Below are positions 47,742 to 58,545 of a stretch of 64,000 nt of DNA, piece after piece. The notes under the pieces are model-generated. The model saw nothing but the letters and a program-made list of their open reading frames with translations. It ran no database searches and was not told where the DNA came from. Numbering within the stretch: the stretch's first letter is position 1; every line of letters begins with the position of its first letter. The position numbers and the translations under genes were made by a program. This DNA comes from Jacaranda mimosifolia (taxonomy: Eukaryota > Streptophyta > Magnoliopsida > Lamiales > Bignoniaceae): positions 19,511,001 to 19,575,000 of the forward strand of contig CM032128.1 in NCBI GenBank assembly GCA_018894105.1, given 5' to 3'.

Positions 47742-48190
47742 TATATACAGATCTGAAATTGAAGCATTTTGCCATAGATGCATTCTTTATTTCTGGATTT
47801 GTTGATTGCTGGCTAACTCCTTGACTATATTTGATGCTGATTCACTCTATTTGGGTCTTCCTTTTCTTGATCTTGAAAGCTCAGATTATTACAGTTTGCA
47901 AAGCCCATAAAGAGAAGCAAATAATGTACAAGAATATTGAGCTTATTTAACCAGCTAATCATCCATTCTCAAATCAAGTGTGAATTTCATGCCTAAAGAA
48001 TCATTTGGACTCACCCTGTGATGGTCAGGAAAACATTGGAAGCCGAAGGCAATTAGAAATATAGGTATGCATATGATACAGTCATGGAAATCTATAATCC
48101 ATCCTCAGCACATTATGTGGTGACTCAAAATGTAATTTATACAAATCGCAAAACTGAAAAAATAAACACAATCTGCTTTTGGAGTTAACA
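47742..48190. other. Intergenic gap between converging genes
   Basis: Holds the 3' ends of the dirigent gene (+) and of SCL3 (-). No further gene is seen. Confidence 0.6.
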
Positions 48191-49654
48191 TCACCCATAC
48201 CGTCTAAACCTCCATGCTGAAACTGAGAAAAGCGGTTGATCTTGCCAGCAGATTATGAAACAGCCATTTTCCTCTTTGATTTTGTACCCTTGATAGTTAT
48301 AACTCTGCAGCAATCTCCTTGCCTGCAGCATAACATGATAGCTTAAAGGCACCTTTCCAAAACCAGTTAACTCAAGCCTAGAAATCCATTTGTCCAGCTT
48401 CTCATGCCTCTTCTTTCTGTCAAGACCTTCGCATGCTATGATATTCTTAATCTCCTCTCCAAATAGCATCTTCTCAATCTTTTGTCGCTCTACGGATGCC
48501 CTTGGCACGGTAGACTCCAAGCAATCAAAAAATGCTGCATAAAAGTTCAATGCTTCCATGATTCTATCCATCAAATTCAACCCATTGTGGTTTGATTCTT
48601 GCTCAGTCACCACCATTAGCTTTGGTGAAAGGCCCCAAAGGGAATTTAGAAAACTCACCATTTTAGGTGAAGGGGCCAGAGATATTGGTGATGATGATGA
48701 TGCAGAATCAGGGCTGGCAATGGACGGGCTGATCACATCCTTCTCAAGAAAATCGCCTAGACTGCGTGGATTCATCTGCAAGACTCTTTGCAAATGTGCT
48801 GTATTTGAACTCTTACTTAAAGAAAGGGGACTTCTTTGCAGCATTTCATCATCGACAGCCAAAAGAGAATGTAGCTGAAGTACAGAGCTAATTGCAACAG
48901 CTTCTCCCGTCTTGACACGTAAGCTTTCAATATCAAGATTCTCCAATCTGCGAACTAGAGGATTAAATTGAAAAGGGATATCTAATTTTTCAGCTTCTTC
49001 ATTTAACCGATGAGCCATCTGATCTAATACCTCTTTCTGCTCATGAATGCCTGTGATTCTCAAATGAGGTGGTCCTTCAGGCCGTGCTCTTAATGCCTGA
49101 AGAAGACTAACCCACTGAGTAGGCTCAAAGGAATTGAGATCAATAATGTGAACTACCTTCTCCTCTTCCATTGCTTCAAGAATTGCCTGGTTAGTGATCA
49201 CATATGAAAGCTTTAGAAAGGGACAGAAGTCAAAAAACAACTTCTGAACTAGAATTTCCTCGGCAACACAAGTTATTTTGGTGGAATTAAGGGCTTTGTG
49301 CAGTCCGGGCCAACCTTTAAGCATGCGATCAGCAAGAGCTTCAGTGAAGTATGATGCAATCCTCTGCATCGTATCACCATCAGGAGAGGCAAGATGTGAA
49401 ATATATTCAAGGCCTATATTGGCATTCTCAATGCTTCCAGCAGCAACATGATTGGCACAAGCAACAAGAAGATGGATCAGACGAAGTCCTCTCTCCTCGG
49501 ATCTCATCTCCCTGAACCAAGGGTACGGCGATCCTAAACCAGGTGAAAGAGACAACATTGAGAACATCTGCAAAGGTGATGAACTTACAGAGGATGATCT
49601 GTCCTCTTGAACCATTCCTGTCAATGAAGGAAAAACCTGCCGACCAATATTCAT
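48191..49654 (-). CDS. SCL3: GRAS transcriptional regulator, SCARECROW-LIKE 3
   Basis: 487 codons without introns, close to the roughly 480-residue length of Arabidopsis SCL3. A short Ser-rich N-terminus (1-52) is followed by a full GRAS domain: leucine heptad repeat I from about 55 (GLRLIHLLVACANHVAAGS), VHIID at 168-172, leucine heptad repeat II around 205-245, a PFYRE-type region around 340-400 (LNFYAAFFDCLEST; RASVERQKIEK), and SAW at 405-487, ending CWQDQPLFSVSAWRFRRYG. The Ser/Pro-rich insert at about 308-330 lies between heptad II and PFYRE. In Arabidopsis SCL3 acts in the nucleus as a positive regulator of gibberellin signalling that opposes DELLA proteins and works with SCARECROW and SHORT-ROOT in the root endodermis; that role here is inferred from similarity. 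No break or missing motif is visible. The start at 49654 is the first ATG after a good 3' splice site. Confidence 0.95.
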   Translation of the reverse strand: MNIGRQVFPSLTGMVQEDRSSSVSSSPLQMFSMLSLSPGLGSPYPWFREMRSEERGLRLIHLLVACANHVAAGSIENANIGLEYISHLASPDGDTMQRIASYFTEALADRMLKGWPGLHKALNSTKITCVAEEILVQKLFFDFCPFLKLSYVITNQAILEAMEEEKVVHIIDLNSFEPTQWVSLLQALRARPEGPPHLRITGIHEQKEVLDQMAHRLNEEAEKLDIPFQFNPLVRRLENLDIESLRVKTGEAVAISSVLQLHSLLAVDDEMLQRSPLSLSKSSNTAHLQRVLQMNPRSLGDFLEKDVISPSIASPDSASSSSPISLAPSPKMVSFLNSLWGLSPKLMVVTEQESNHNGLNLMDRIMEALNFYAAFFDCLESTVPRASVERQKIEKMLFGEEIKNIIACEGLDRKKRHEKLDKWISRLELTGFGKVPLSYHVMLQARRLLQSYNYQGYKIKEENGCFIICWQDQPLFSVSAWRFRRYG

Positions 49655-49659
49655 CAGAA

Positions 49660-50291
49660 CTAAACTTATTCAAAATAAACATAAACTTTCTCATCAAGAC
49701 TCTGTAGCTAGTAATGTTTAAGTCCATTGGCACATAACCAAATACAAAATACCAGCACCAACGTATGCTTAGCATTCTCATTCTTTTTTAACTTCTCTTT
49801 CAAATGTAAATTGTCGTGATTAACAATAAAATCTCAACTTTAGAGTGTTTTGGATTTCTAGATGAAATGTTTTTGGAATGAGTATGAGTATGGTCCCAAA
49901 GAGTATCTTTATGTCCCATATATTCAACCTTTCGAGCCATGCATATGGTTTCTCTCAACTCTTTTGTTTAATGGAAACAAGTACTAGTGAAAAATAGATG
50001 GCAGATTTAAGTCATTTAACTGTCAAATTGCTATTTTCTTCCTTAGAAGTTTCACAGCTTAGCTTGGAGCCCGATCGTGCGCTAGAGTCTTAGAGCACGA
50101 AAATATAATGCCTTAAACTCTCATCATGACTTTGCCCCTTGTTCATCGGACCATGAGTCCAATATTGGTGCAATGTAATTATCATTCACCAGGAATCCAA
50201 CATTACAAATACATATGAAATTTCAACATAGAACAAAATGGAAACATGGTATCTAAGTACAGAGGTACAGAGAAAACACCAATGAACTCAC
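49660..50291 (-). other. Predicted 5' UTR intron of SCL3
   Basis: On the minus strand CCG|GTGAGT at 50292/50291 is a consensus donor, and TTTAG at 49664-49660 is an acceptor five bases before the start codon. Between them the sequence is AT-rich and non-coding. The upstream exon would be untranslated (from about 50560 to 50292) and contains a triple CCCAAGT-type repeat at 50340-50365. This is inferred from splice signals only. Confidence 0.55.
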
Positions 50292-50560
50292 CGGTAGCAG
50301 TACAAAAGCTAACTTCTTGAGTGAACAAGAAAACTCAAAGTCCCAAGTCCCAAGTCCCAATTCGCAAATTGAAGTTAATCAGAAAACACATAAAAAACTC
50401 CTAAGAAGAACATCTAAGAACCCTTATCACCCAAAGTGAAATTTGGAACTGTCCAGGATGATGCACTATCTCTTAGGCTGGGTTGTGAGTCAAATGGAAC
50501 TAAAGCATTTCTTGTCTTGAAGGACTTTTCCATGTCTACTTTTTTGTATGCGTCTGTGAG
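50292..50560 (-). other. Predicted untranslated first exon of SCL3
   Basis: Minus-strand leader upstream of the predicted donor, with tandem GGGACTT-type repeats (50341-50361) and pyrimidine-rich TTGTTCACTC (about 50320). The transcription start cannot be placed; a CT/GA-rich stretch at 50640-50700 may belong to the promoter. Confidence 0.35.
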
Positions 50561-52200
50561 TGTGTGTGACAATTCAAAGGAGTAGTTTTTGTCCTTATTG
50601 CTTTCTTGTCCCTTGGGGGCTTCAGATGAATATGGAATTTGTCAAGTGCAAAGCCTTTTTTCTTTTTTCATTTTTCTTTTCTTTCTCAAAACAGGATAAA
50701 AAAGGCCCCATAAATTCTATTTTATTTATACACATTCACGTTAGACATTAGTTAGATTCGAACTCTAACCTTACATTTTATGTGTGAAACTTATATTATT
50801 AAAGCAAAAACCACTCAACAAGACACACAATTAAATTAAAGCTATATTTGGACTACAAGAAGCAACATCATGAATATTAAAAGATGGGTAAATGTGAAAT
50901 ACTAATATTTAGTCATAACTATTACGTAAAGGGCGGACCATCCCAGCATTAAGATTAAAAGTTGATTAATATTGGAGTCCTTTTTTTCACCATCAAAGTA
51001 ATTGAATTATTACTGCAAACGAACTCCAACATACTACCTGGTAAGAAAGCATTGCATCAAACAATTAAACTATTATCATAGTAATATTGCAAAGGCCCCA
51101 TAATAAATATAACTCTCCATTTTTCTCTTTGTCAGTATGCATAATGGATGGGAATAAGAGCTGGCCAGAATTTGGGGTTATTCCCCAGCACAATACAAAT
51201 TCAAGCAGGTAATGCATGCCCAAAACAAAACAAACACCTTGGCTTGTTCCTTAGTGGGTGATAGAAAGAGATTGCAATGCAAAGTATAAAAAAGAGGCCC
51301 CCCAAATGCCTCAAATCCAGACAAAAAAGACCCACTATTCTTGTCTGCTTGTGCAAAGGCATAGACCATCCACTTGTTGCTATCTTCTTGCATTAAGACA
51401 AAGAGACAATGGAGTTGTGAGACAAGCCAAAAAGTGGGATGGGGAAAGCATTTAACTTTTGGTTTGGAAGCTTGGATGGGAGTCCTTGGATTTTTTGTTG
51501 AATATTCTATCTATACCTTTAAATTCTCTACTTGCACATTAAGGATTCAATTTTATATTGCATTTTTCAACCTCTTCTTTTATGGGTTATTTTATGCCAT
51601 ACTTCCCAGGATGTTGCCATCCTCCCATGCCCCTTCCCTCGTGCTATATATTAATACCTACTTTGATGAGATACCCAACCTCTCCAACCACTTACTTCTT
51701 ATTTTCTTAATTTACTTATTTGAACATCTTAATATTGTTGAAAAAAACTCCATTCATCCTAACTCTTATTTAATTTTAAGATATATAGAATCGTAATAAC
51801 TTAACTTGGAGTCTTGAATACAAGCTTGTTTCAACCCATCACTGAAGTAAGAATATTTTCTGGATCATATCAACTTCTTTCCTATTAGAAAAAGTAGATT
51901 TTCATAACAAGCACTTTCTCAGGAGTTACCTAGTGTGTGTTAAGATCCACTTTACTCAAATGGAAATCCTTTGAGTAGAATGTAGAGTTTGAGTCTTTCT
52001 TTCTTTCTTTTTTTCTTTTCCCATTTTGTCTAAGTTGTTCCGATAATAGTATCGAAAGATCCAGTACAAAGTTTTACTTTTCATATTTGTAGAAAAATCA
52101 ATTCTGATATCTTTTGCAGAACATAGGAAATATATTTTTGGAGAATTATACACAAATTTAAAGATTCTTAACTGATTATATTTTTTGCTCTTAGGATAAA
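50561..52200. other. Upstream of SCL3, intergenic
   Basis: No gene recognised. Small open frames at 51178-51393 (-) and 51374-51796 (+) have no domain, and the second has a random-looking hydrophobic composition. Confidence 0.5.
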
Positions 52201-52204
52201 ATTA

Positions 52205-53115
52205 AGAAGAACCACTATAAATGAAAGAAAAATTAATGCCAAAATAATAAGTATCAATACAAAAGTTATCACTGATTATATGCACTAAATGATAAAAGAT
52301 TTTATATTGCTACCTTAATGATTTTTACAAAATTAATAATGACATAAATAGTATTTAAATTATTATAATATCATCATTGACAACTAGTAACAAACTTGTA
52401 CTGACAACCTAATGACGATAAAAATTGTGTCACAAATTACAATAATATTTTTTTTGTCTCTATATGTTTGTCACTAATTGTCTATATTGATAACTTAAAG
52501 TATTAATTTTTATTACTATCAACACATATTGTGACTAAACAAAAATTATTAGATTTAAAAAATATCATTGGTGAGAAAATAAAAATTATTATCACTCAAT
52601 ATATGTTATTAATGTTAAATTTCATATTATCACTTACTTTTTGACACTAATATTACATTGTTTCTATTGAACCCTAATTCAAAACAAAGTCAAAAGATAC
52701 TTAAGACAAATAATATCATCATACTACAAGAAAAAGAAAATTAGTAATAAAATAATAAGCGACAATGCAAAAACTGTGCCTATTACATATCTTCAGTGAA
52801 AAAAGATTTCTTTACCACTCTAATGATTTTTACAAAATTAATAGTGGCAAAAATAATATTGAAGTTGTCAATATTGACAATTAGTGATATATCTTTAGCA
52901 ACAATTGAGTAACCATGAAAATCTTATCATAAATTATAGTGATAATTTTTATTATCACTAAGTTGTCTTTATAGGTATGTCATCAATTGTAATGTCGACA
53001 ACTATAATTGGATTTTATTACTATTAAGCAATATTACGACAAAAAAAGTAGTTGTCACTTTAAGAATATCATTAATAATAAAATAAAAGACATTATAACT
53101 TAATATATATTATAA
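52205..53115 (+). repeat. Tandem pair of CACTA-like end fragments
   Basis: Two direct copies (about 52213-52715 and 52723-53115) begin CCACTATAAATGAAAGAAAA and TACTACAAGAAAAAGAAAAT and then run parallel through AATGATTTTTACAAAATTAATA and phrases rich in GTCACTAA/TAGTGACA-type words. The beginnings resemble CACTA termini. No coding sequence and no matching opposite end were identified. Confidence 0.55.
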
Positions 53116-53123
53116 GTGATATA

Positions 53124-53126
<3 letters not shown>

Positions 53127-53164
<38 letters not shown>

Positions 53165-53223
53165 TATTTTTACTGCTATTTTTATTCCCTTTTTTTTTTG
53201 TTGGGGGGGTGGGGGGGGTGGGT
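53127..53223 (+). repeat. (TTA)n microsatellite and G-run
   Basis: About 38 bp of (TTA)n (53127-53164) is followed by a T-run and then G7-T-G8-T-G3 (53203-53223), a sequence with G-quadruplex potential. Confidence 0.85.
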
Positions 53224-53821
53224 GCAGTATGATTGCCTAAATGGATACCAAAGGTAAAGCATATGTTTGCAGCAAAACAAAAGAATGCCTGCTTGCTGGA
53301 TCTGTAGATGGACTTGTGCTTAGTAGAACACGAACACCCCTATTTTGTGAGTATTAGTACTACAGTTTTTTATCATATGAAAGACAACTTGAATCTTGTC
53401 TTAAGCGGATGATCTCTCGGTCCAAACAATGGGTGCTTATTGGCGGTCTATTTCAAGACAGCGACACTTTGTAGTGTTGTGCCCAATTTATTTTGAAACT
53501 TGAATATAGTTCTAAAATCTAAATCAAATTTGGCATATATGCATGGCAAAACTATAAGTTATGAATGGGACCAAGTTAACTTTGTACCATATGGTGAAGA
53601 TTCTGAAGTATAAGACTCAAACAAAATATGTTATCGTACTCATATTTATATCGGTTAATTAGAAAAAAAATTCCTAATCCTACTTTCATTTTAGTGATCA
53701 GTACCCATTTGACTTTTTACACACTAAACTCCCCACTTTTTCACAAAACTTAGAAATCACTCCCCATATCTTTTAAAAAGACACATATATCCTTGTAACT
53801 GGAAAAAAAAAAACAAAAATA

Positions 53822-54743
53822 CTTGCAGAACACATTAGACAAAAGTATAGTATATAATATGTGTAACTGCAGTACATTTTAGAAGCAAATGTACTATAAA
53901 CAATCAAGCTTGCAGTACACATTAGGCAAAAGTGTAGTATATAATCTATGTAACTACAGTATATTTTAGAAGCATTTGTAGTACAAAACATTCAAGCCTG
54001 TAGATTAAATGAAATTATAGTATATAATCTGTGTACATGCAGTACAATTTAGAAGCATCTGTAGTACAAAAACATTCAAGCCTGCAGTATACATTAACTA
54101 AAAGTGTAGTATATAATCTGTGTAACTACAATACATTTTAGAAGCATTTGTAGTACAAAACATTCAAGCCTGCAGATTAAATGAAATTATAGTATATAAT
54201 CTGTGTACATGCAGTACATTTTAGAAACATCTATAGTACAAAATCATTCAAGCCTGCATTATACATTAACTGAAAGTGTAGCATATAATTTGTGTATCTG
54301 CATTACATTTTAGAAACAACTGTAGGACAAAATATTCAACCTTTCAGTACACATTATGTGAAACTATAGTATATAATCTGTGTATTTGAAGTACATTTTA
54401 GAAGCAATTGTAGTACAAAACATTCAACCTTTCAGTACACATTATCTGAAAGTGGTAGTACATAATTTGTGTATCTAAAATATATTTTAGTAGCAACTGT
54501 AGTACAAAATATTTAAGTTTTCAGTACACATTATCTGAAAGTGGTAGTACATAATATGTGTATCTAAAATATATTTTAGTAGCAAATATAGTACAAAACA
54601 TTCAAGCTTTCAATACACATTATCTGAAAGTGGTAGTACATAATCTGAGTATCTGAAGTACATTTTAGAAGCAATTGTAGTACAAAATATTCAATCTTTC
54701 AATATACATATCTGAAAGTGGTAGTATATAATCTATTTATATA
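53822..54743 (+). repeat. 88-bp tandem repeat array (10.5 units)
   Basis: Units begin near 53822, 53909, 53997, 54081, 54169, 54252, 54339, 54427, 54516, 54605 and 54694 (partial). Each has the order CTGCAGTACACATTA, AAAGTGTAGTATATAATCTG, TGTA, then GCAGTACATTTTAGAAGCA, GTAGTACAAAACATTCAAG. Units 3-4 and 5-6 share variants (for example CTGCAGATTAAATGAAATTA), giving a 172-bp higher-order pair; units 7-11 form a second subtype with CTTTCAGTACACATTATCTG. Confidence 0.9.
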
Positions 54744-56620
54744 CTATTTTTTCTTTATTTGATTGCAACAATGGCAAGACATAATGAGGTATGCTCTCGT
54801 TGCTCCCCCAATATTTTCAAGCTAAATTAGAGCATGTGAAATCTAAGATGGGGTCAAAATATTTTGATACATTGAAGAAGACTCCTTTTATATATACATG
54901 GATATGGCGTTATGTTAATGTACCATTCAATTAAAGTAAAATATTGTAGTGAGGTTCAGTACAATATGCAAGAAATCAAGTACAAATATAGAACAAACGA
55001 AGTATATATGGTGTTATGTTGAAATATTCTTCAATTAAAGTGAAACATTGTAGCGAAGTTCAGTATAATATGTAGGAAATGAAGTACAAATATAGAACAA
55101 ACGAAGTATATATGGTGTTATGTTGAAGTACACTTTATGCAATTGAATAATTAGTCTCTAATAATTATAGTGAGGGTCAAGTACAATATTTTGAGACTAT
55201 CGAACCAGGTGAAGTACATATTTGTACTGGTGATAAGATGGATATGATTGTCAAATGCTCATGTGTTTACAACTTTCAATGCATAAGTATACTTTGGATA
55301 CTGCGAATGATAACTCTGATTCGTTGAACACTAGTGATTATCACTTTAATACTTTAACATTATTTTTTTCATACCATACTAAATAATACACACATTTTTA
55401 GAGTTTTGGTTGTTAATTACCAAGAAATAAAGGCAAATCATGGAACAAAACTCAAGTTCATCACTATTAGTACAAAAAACAAGAAATCAAGTACATAATT
55501 GCTGCAATGAAGTACATATGTCCTGAAATCAAGTATAAATCTTCCTTATTGAAGTAATATCTCATGCCTTTGTTCATGCTCTGGTAGTATATTTTCAGTA
55601 TAAATGAAGTACAAATATAGAACAAACAAAGTATATATGGTGTTGTGTTGAAGTACACTTTATGCAATTAAATAGTTAGTCTCTAATAATTGTAGTAAGG
55701 GTCAAATATAATATTTTGAGACTATCGTTTGTCCTGAAATCAAGTATAAATTTCCCTTACTGAAGTAATATCTCACGCACTTGTTAATGCTCTGGTAGTA
55801 TATTTTCAGTATAAATGAAGTACAAATATAGAACAAATGACGTATATATGGTGTTATATTGAAATACACTTTGTATAAAATCTCCCGTGTTGAAGTAATA
55901 TCTCACACATTTGTTCATGTTCTCGGACAACATGCACATGCTACCTTTTCACTCTAAATCTAGTACATAATTACCGCACTGAAGTATAAATATTCCTTAT
56001 TGAAGTACAAAAGCACTGATATCTCGGACAACATGCACATGCTATATTTTCATGCTAAATCAACAAATAGAACACTTGAAGTATAGAACTTCAATAATAG
56101 AGTACAATTTTAGGTAAAATGAAGTATAAAATGAAGTGCAATTTCAGATAAACGAAGTTTAATTTTATAAAAAATGAAGTAAAATTCCAAAACACTTCAA
56201 GTATAAGACGCCAACAATTGCAATACAATTTTGGATAATCAATTAGTAGAACCCTTGAAGTATAAAACTTAAATAATAGAGTATAATTTTAGGTAATGAA
56301 GTACAATTTTATATAAAAAGAAGTATAATTTTAGAACACTTGAAGAATAAAACCTTAGTAATTGCAGTACAATTTTGGATAATTAATAAATAAAACCCTT
56401 GAAGTATAAAAATTCAATACTAGAGTACAATTTTAGATAAACGAAATACAATTTTATATAAAAAAAAAGTACAATTTTAGAACACTTGAAGTATAAGACG
56501 CTAGCAATTGCAGTACAATTTTGGATAATCAATTAATAGAATACTTGAAGTATAAAACTTAAATAATAGAGTACAATTTTAGGTAAAATGAAGTACAATT
56601 TTAGGTTGAAGTATTAAACT
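54744..56620 (+). repeat. AGTACA-rich modular repeat region
   Basis: Several longer modules recur: GAAGTACAAATATAGAACAA followed by GTATATATGGTGTTATGTTG (about 54970-55030, 55080-55120, 55610-55650, 55815-55860); AGTAATATCTCACGCACTTG-like modules (about 55555, 55765, 55890); and CTTGAAGTATAAAACTTAAA with GAGTACAATTTTAGGTAA (56065-56620, at least five times). No coding sequence. Confidence 0.75.
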
Positions 56621-56755
56621 TGAATGTTTTGTGCTACAATTCCTTGTAAAATGTACTTTACATAAACAAATTATATACTCCTACTTTTAGATAATGTGTA
56701 CTGAAAAGTTGGATATTTTATACTACAATTATTTGTAAAATGTACTGCTGTTGGG
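56620..56755 (-). repeat. Inverted copy of the 88-bp unit
   Basis: Read on the minus strand this is about one and a half units of the 53822-54743 array (CAGTACATTTTACAAATAAT, then TTTTCAGTACACATTATCTA and AAAGTAGGAGTATATAAT). The two array-type regions are therefore in opposite orientations near the two ends of the element, a symmetric layout. Confidence 0.8.
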
Positions 56756-57321
56756 CTCCTCGCTCGCGCCGTCAGCTCAATTTGCTTCTTCAACTTTTTT
56801 TTTTCTTCTTATTTCTGATAATGAAATATGAAGGTAGGGTTTAGTGTTTTAGAATGCAGATACAGGGTGTTTGGTTGTGTGGATAGGAAAGAAGTGAAGC
56901 AAATGAGTGAAAAATATTGTACTTAAGGGTATTTTTGCCAAATCAAGTGGGTAGGGAGTGATCTCTAAAATTTTAACAAAATTAGAGAGCTCATTTTATA
57001 AAAATTCAAGTGGGGACTGAACATGAATTTAGAAAATGATTTTGATACTTTTTAATAAGTGCTCCTATTTATATATACATATACACACACATATATGCAT
57101 ATATATATATAAGGTTTAGATTCAAGCTCTAATGCATATTAGTGTACATGTGCATATACAAATAATTAAAAAGTACTTGAAAAATATAATTCTTGAAGGG
57201 GCTGAAATTTTGTATTTTCATATAAGTGTTGTAAAAATGTTGCATCTATTTGTAATTGAATTATGTGGATTGGCCACTGTACGTAATTTATACTTATTTT
57301 ATTTCATTGATATTTGATGAG
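56756..57321. other. Right end of the inverted-repeat element and flank
   Basis: Contains a brief GC-rich patch (CTCGCTCGCGCCGTCAGCTC, about 56760-56779), a TIR-containing stretch to 57065, and (TA)n/(CA)n runs at 57070-57110. No gene. Confidence 0.5.
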
Positions 57322-57324
57322 TAA

Positions 57325-57717
57325 GAGAGTGTTCGAGTGAACTTATAAACTCCTCAAAAGATCCTTTAAAATATTTAAAAACTTATAAAATACTAAAAAA
57401 TGTTTAGTAAATTCTTTTAAAAAATGAGTTTATAAGATCTTAAAATAAGATATTAGGATCTTATAAGCATTTTTTAAGGAACAAAAAAAGGAAGATCCTA
57501 ACTTATTTTCAAGAACTAAGTAAGCTCCTTTAACTTTAATTATTTTAATTATAAAAACGACATTATTAATATTTTATAAATTTTAAAATATTATTTTATC
57601 CAAACATTTTAGTAACTTATTTTAAAACTAAGATTTAACATTTTATAACCTCTAAAAATATTTTATAAGATATAAATATTTATAAAAAAATTTAAATAAA
57701 TTTAGCCAAACATCCTC
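57325..57717 (-). mobile_element. Tourist-like (PIF/Harbinger) MITE 2
   Basis: 393 bp, the same length as MITE 1 and homologous to it when read on the minus strand (GAGGATGTTTGGCTAAATTT at the right end). It is flanked by TAA on both sides (57322-57324 and 57718-57720), the complement of the TTA duplication of MITE 1. Left terminus is worn (GAGAGTGTTCGAG). No coding sequence. Confidence 0.85.
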
Positions 57718-57720
57718 TAA

Positions 57721-58545
57721 CTTGCCAGAATTTCCACAGTAACTTATGAATTGATCAATGCTGCAATTAGTTGGACGATTATTCTGAATTCTTTATTTTT
57801 ATTTTTATTTATTTTTGTTTTTCCAATTGAACTCCTAAAACAAAGATGTGGGCCCTTAACATTTTGCTCAGCCCAACACGAAGAAAAACCCAACAATGAA
57901 TTCAACAAGTAATGATTTCTTAAGATAAATTAAAAACTAAAGAGCTAGAACACTAGAATATTGATTACTAAGGCCCATTCCTCCCCTTCTCAGATATATT
58001 CTAAGTTATTTCTTAGTTAATATTAAAGAACATAAATATTTAATTTATTTATATTTATAGTTTCGGGTCAGTCTGCACACACAATAAAAATTACTCATTT
58101 TCATCGCTTGTTTTTCTTGAAATTCATGACTACTACTTGTTTATTATATCCTTAAATTTGCCTGTTTCACTTTGCACTAACATTCGATACACTGATCCTG
58201 AAACATTTATGTTCTGACTTAATTTTCTCTCACAATTCTGTTTGATTACTAAATTTTTATATGCCTACTGCATGCCTAGCAACTAAGATGTCCAACTCCA
58301 ACTCCATCACCAAAACTGTAATTGTTAAAACATATGCATGATTAACTGGTTTTAAATAGTGCACGTAAGACGTGGGGTTGGTAATAATTAACTAAGGCTC
58401 AAGAAAGGTTAATTGTTTAATCCTCCATACATGAATTGACATTTTGTATTCATATATAATCTGAAATTATTGATAATTTTGGGGAAAATGAGGCTCTAAA
58501 ATATATTAGATTAGGCATAAGTACGGTATTTGGCTAGATGAACGT
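57721..58545. other. Intergenic sequence
   Basis: No gene, RNA or repeat family recognised; moderately AT-rich. Confidence 0.5.

Larger units (their letters stand above)
53652..57065. mobile_element. 3.4-kb inverted-repeat element (Mutator/foldback-like) with subterminal tandem repeats
   Basis: The two ends are inverted copies: on the left TTCATTTTAGTGATCAGTAC then ACCCATTTGACTTTTTACAC and AATCACTCCCCA, and on the right (inverted) TCATTTTCTAAATTCATGTT, CAGTCCCCACTTGAATTTTT and GATCACTCCCTACCC. A possible 9-bp duplication TATTTATAT flanks it (53643-53651 and 57066-57074), the Mutator length, though low complexity makes this weak. Inside are an 88-bp tandem array near the left end, an inverted copy of that unit near the right end, and many AGTACA-containing modules between. 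No transposase is seen. Confidence 0.6.

Noticed and set aside
48558..48878. Plus-strand open frame opposite SCL3
   Set aside because: Antisense to the GRAS coding sequence; no domain or start context.
51374..51796. 140-codon plus-strand open frame upstream of SCL3
   Set aside because: Random-looking hydrophobic composition in AT-rich DNA with no domain; not supported as a gene.
53822..54743. CRISPR-like array
   Set aside because: Units are contiguous 88-bp tandem repeats without unique spacers, and the DNA is a plant chromosome.
53773..55667. Open frames such as 53773-53991 (-) that read as repeated Cys/Tyr/Ser words
   Set aside because: They simply translate the 88-bp and AGTACA repeats.
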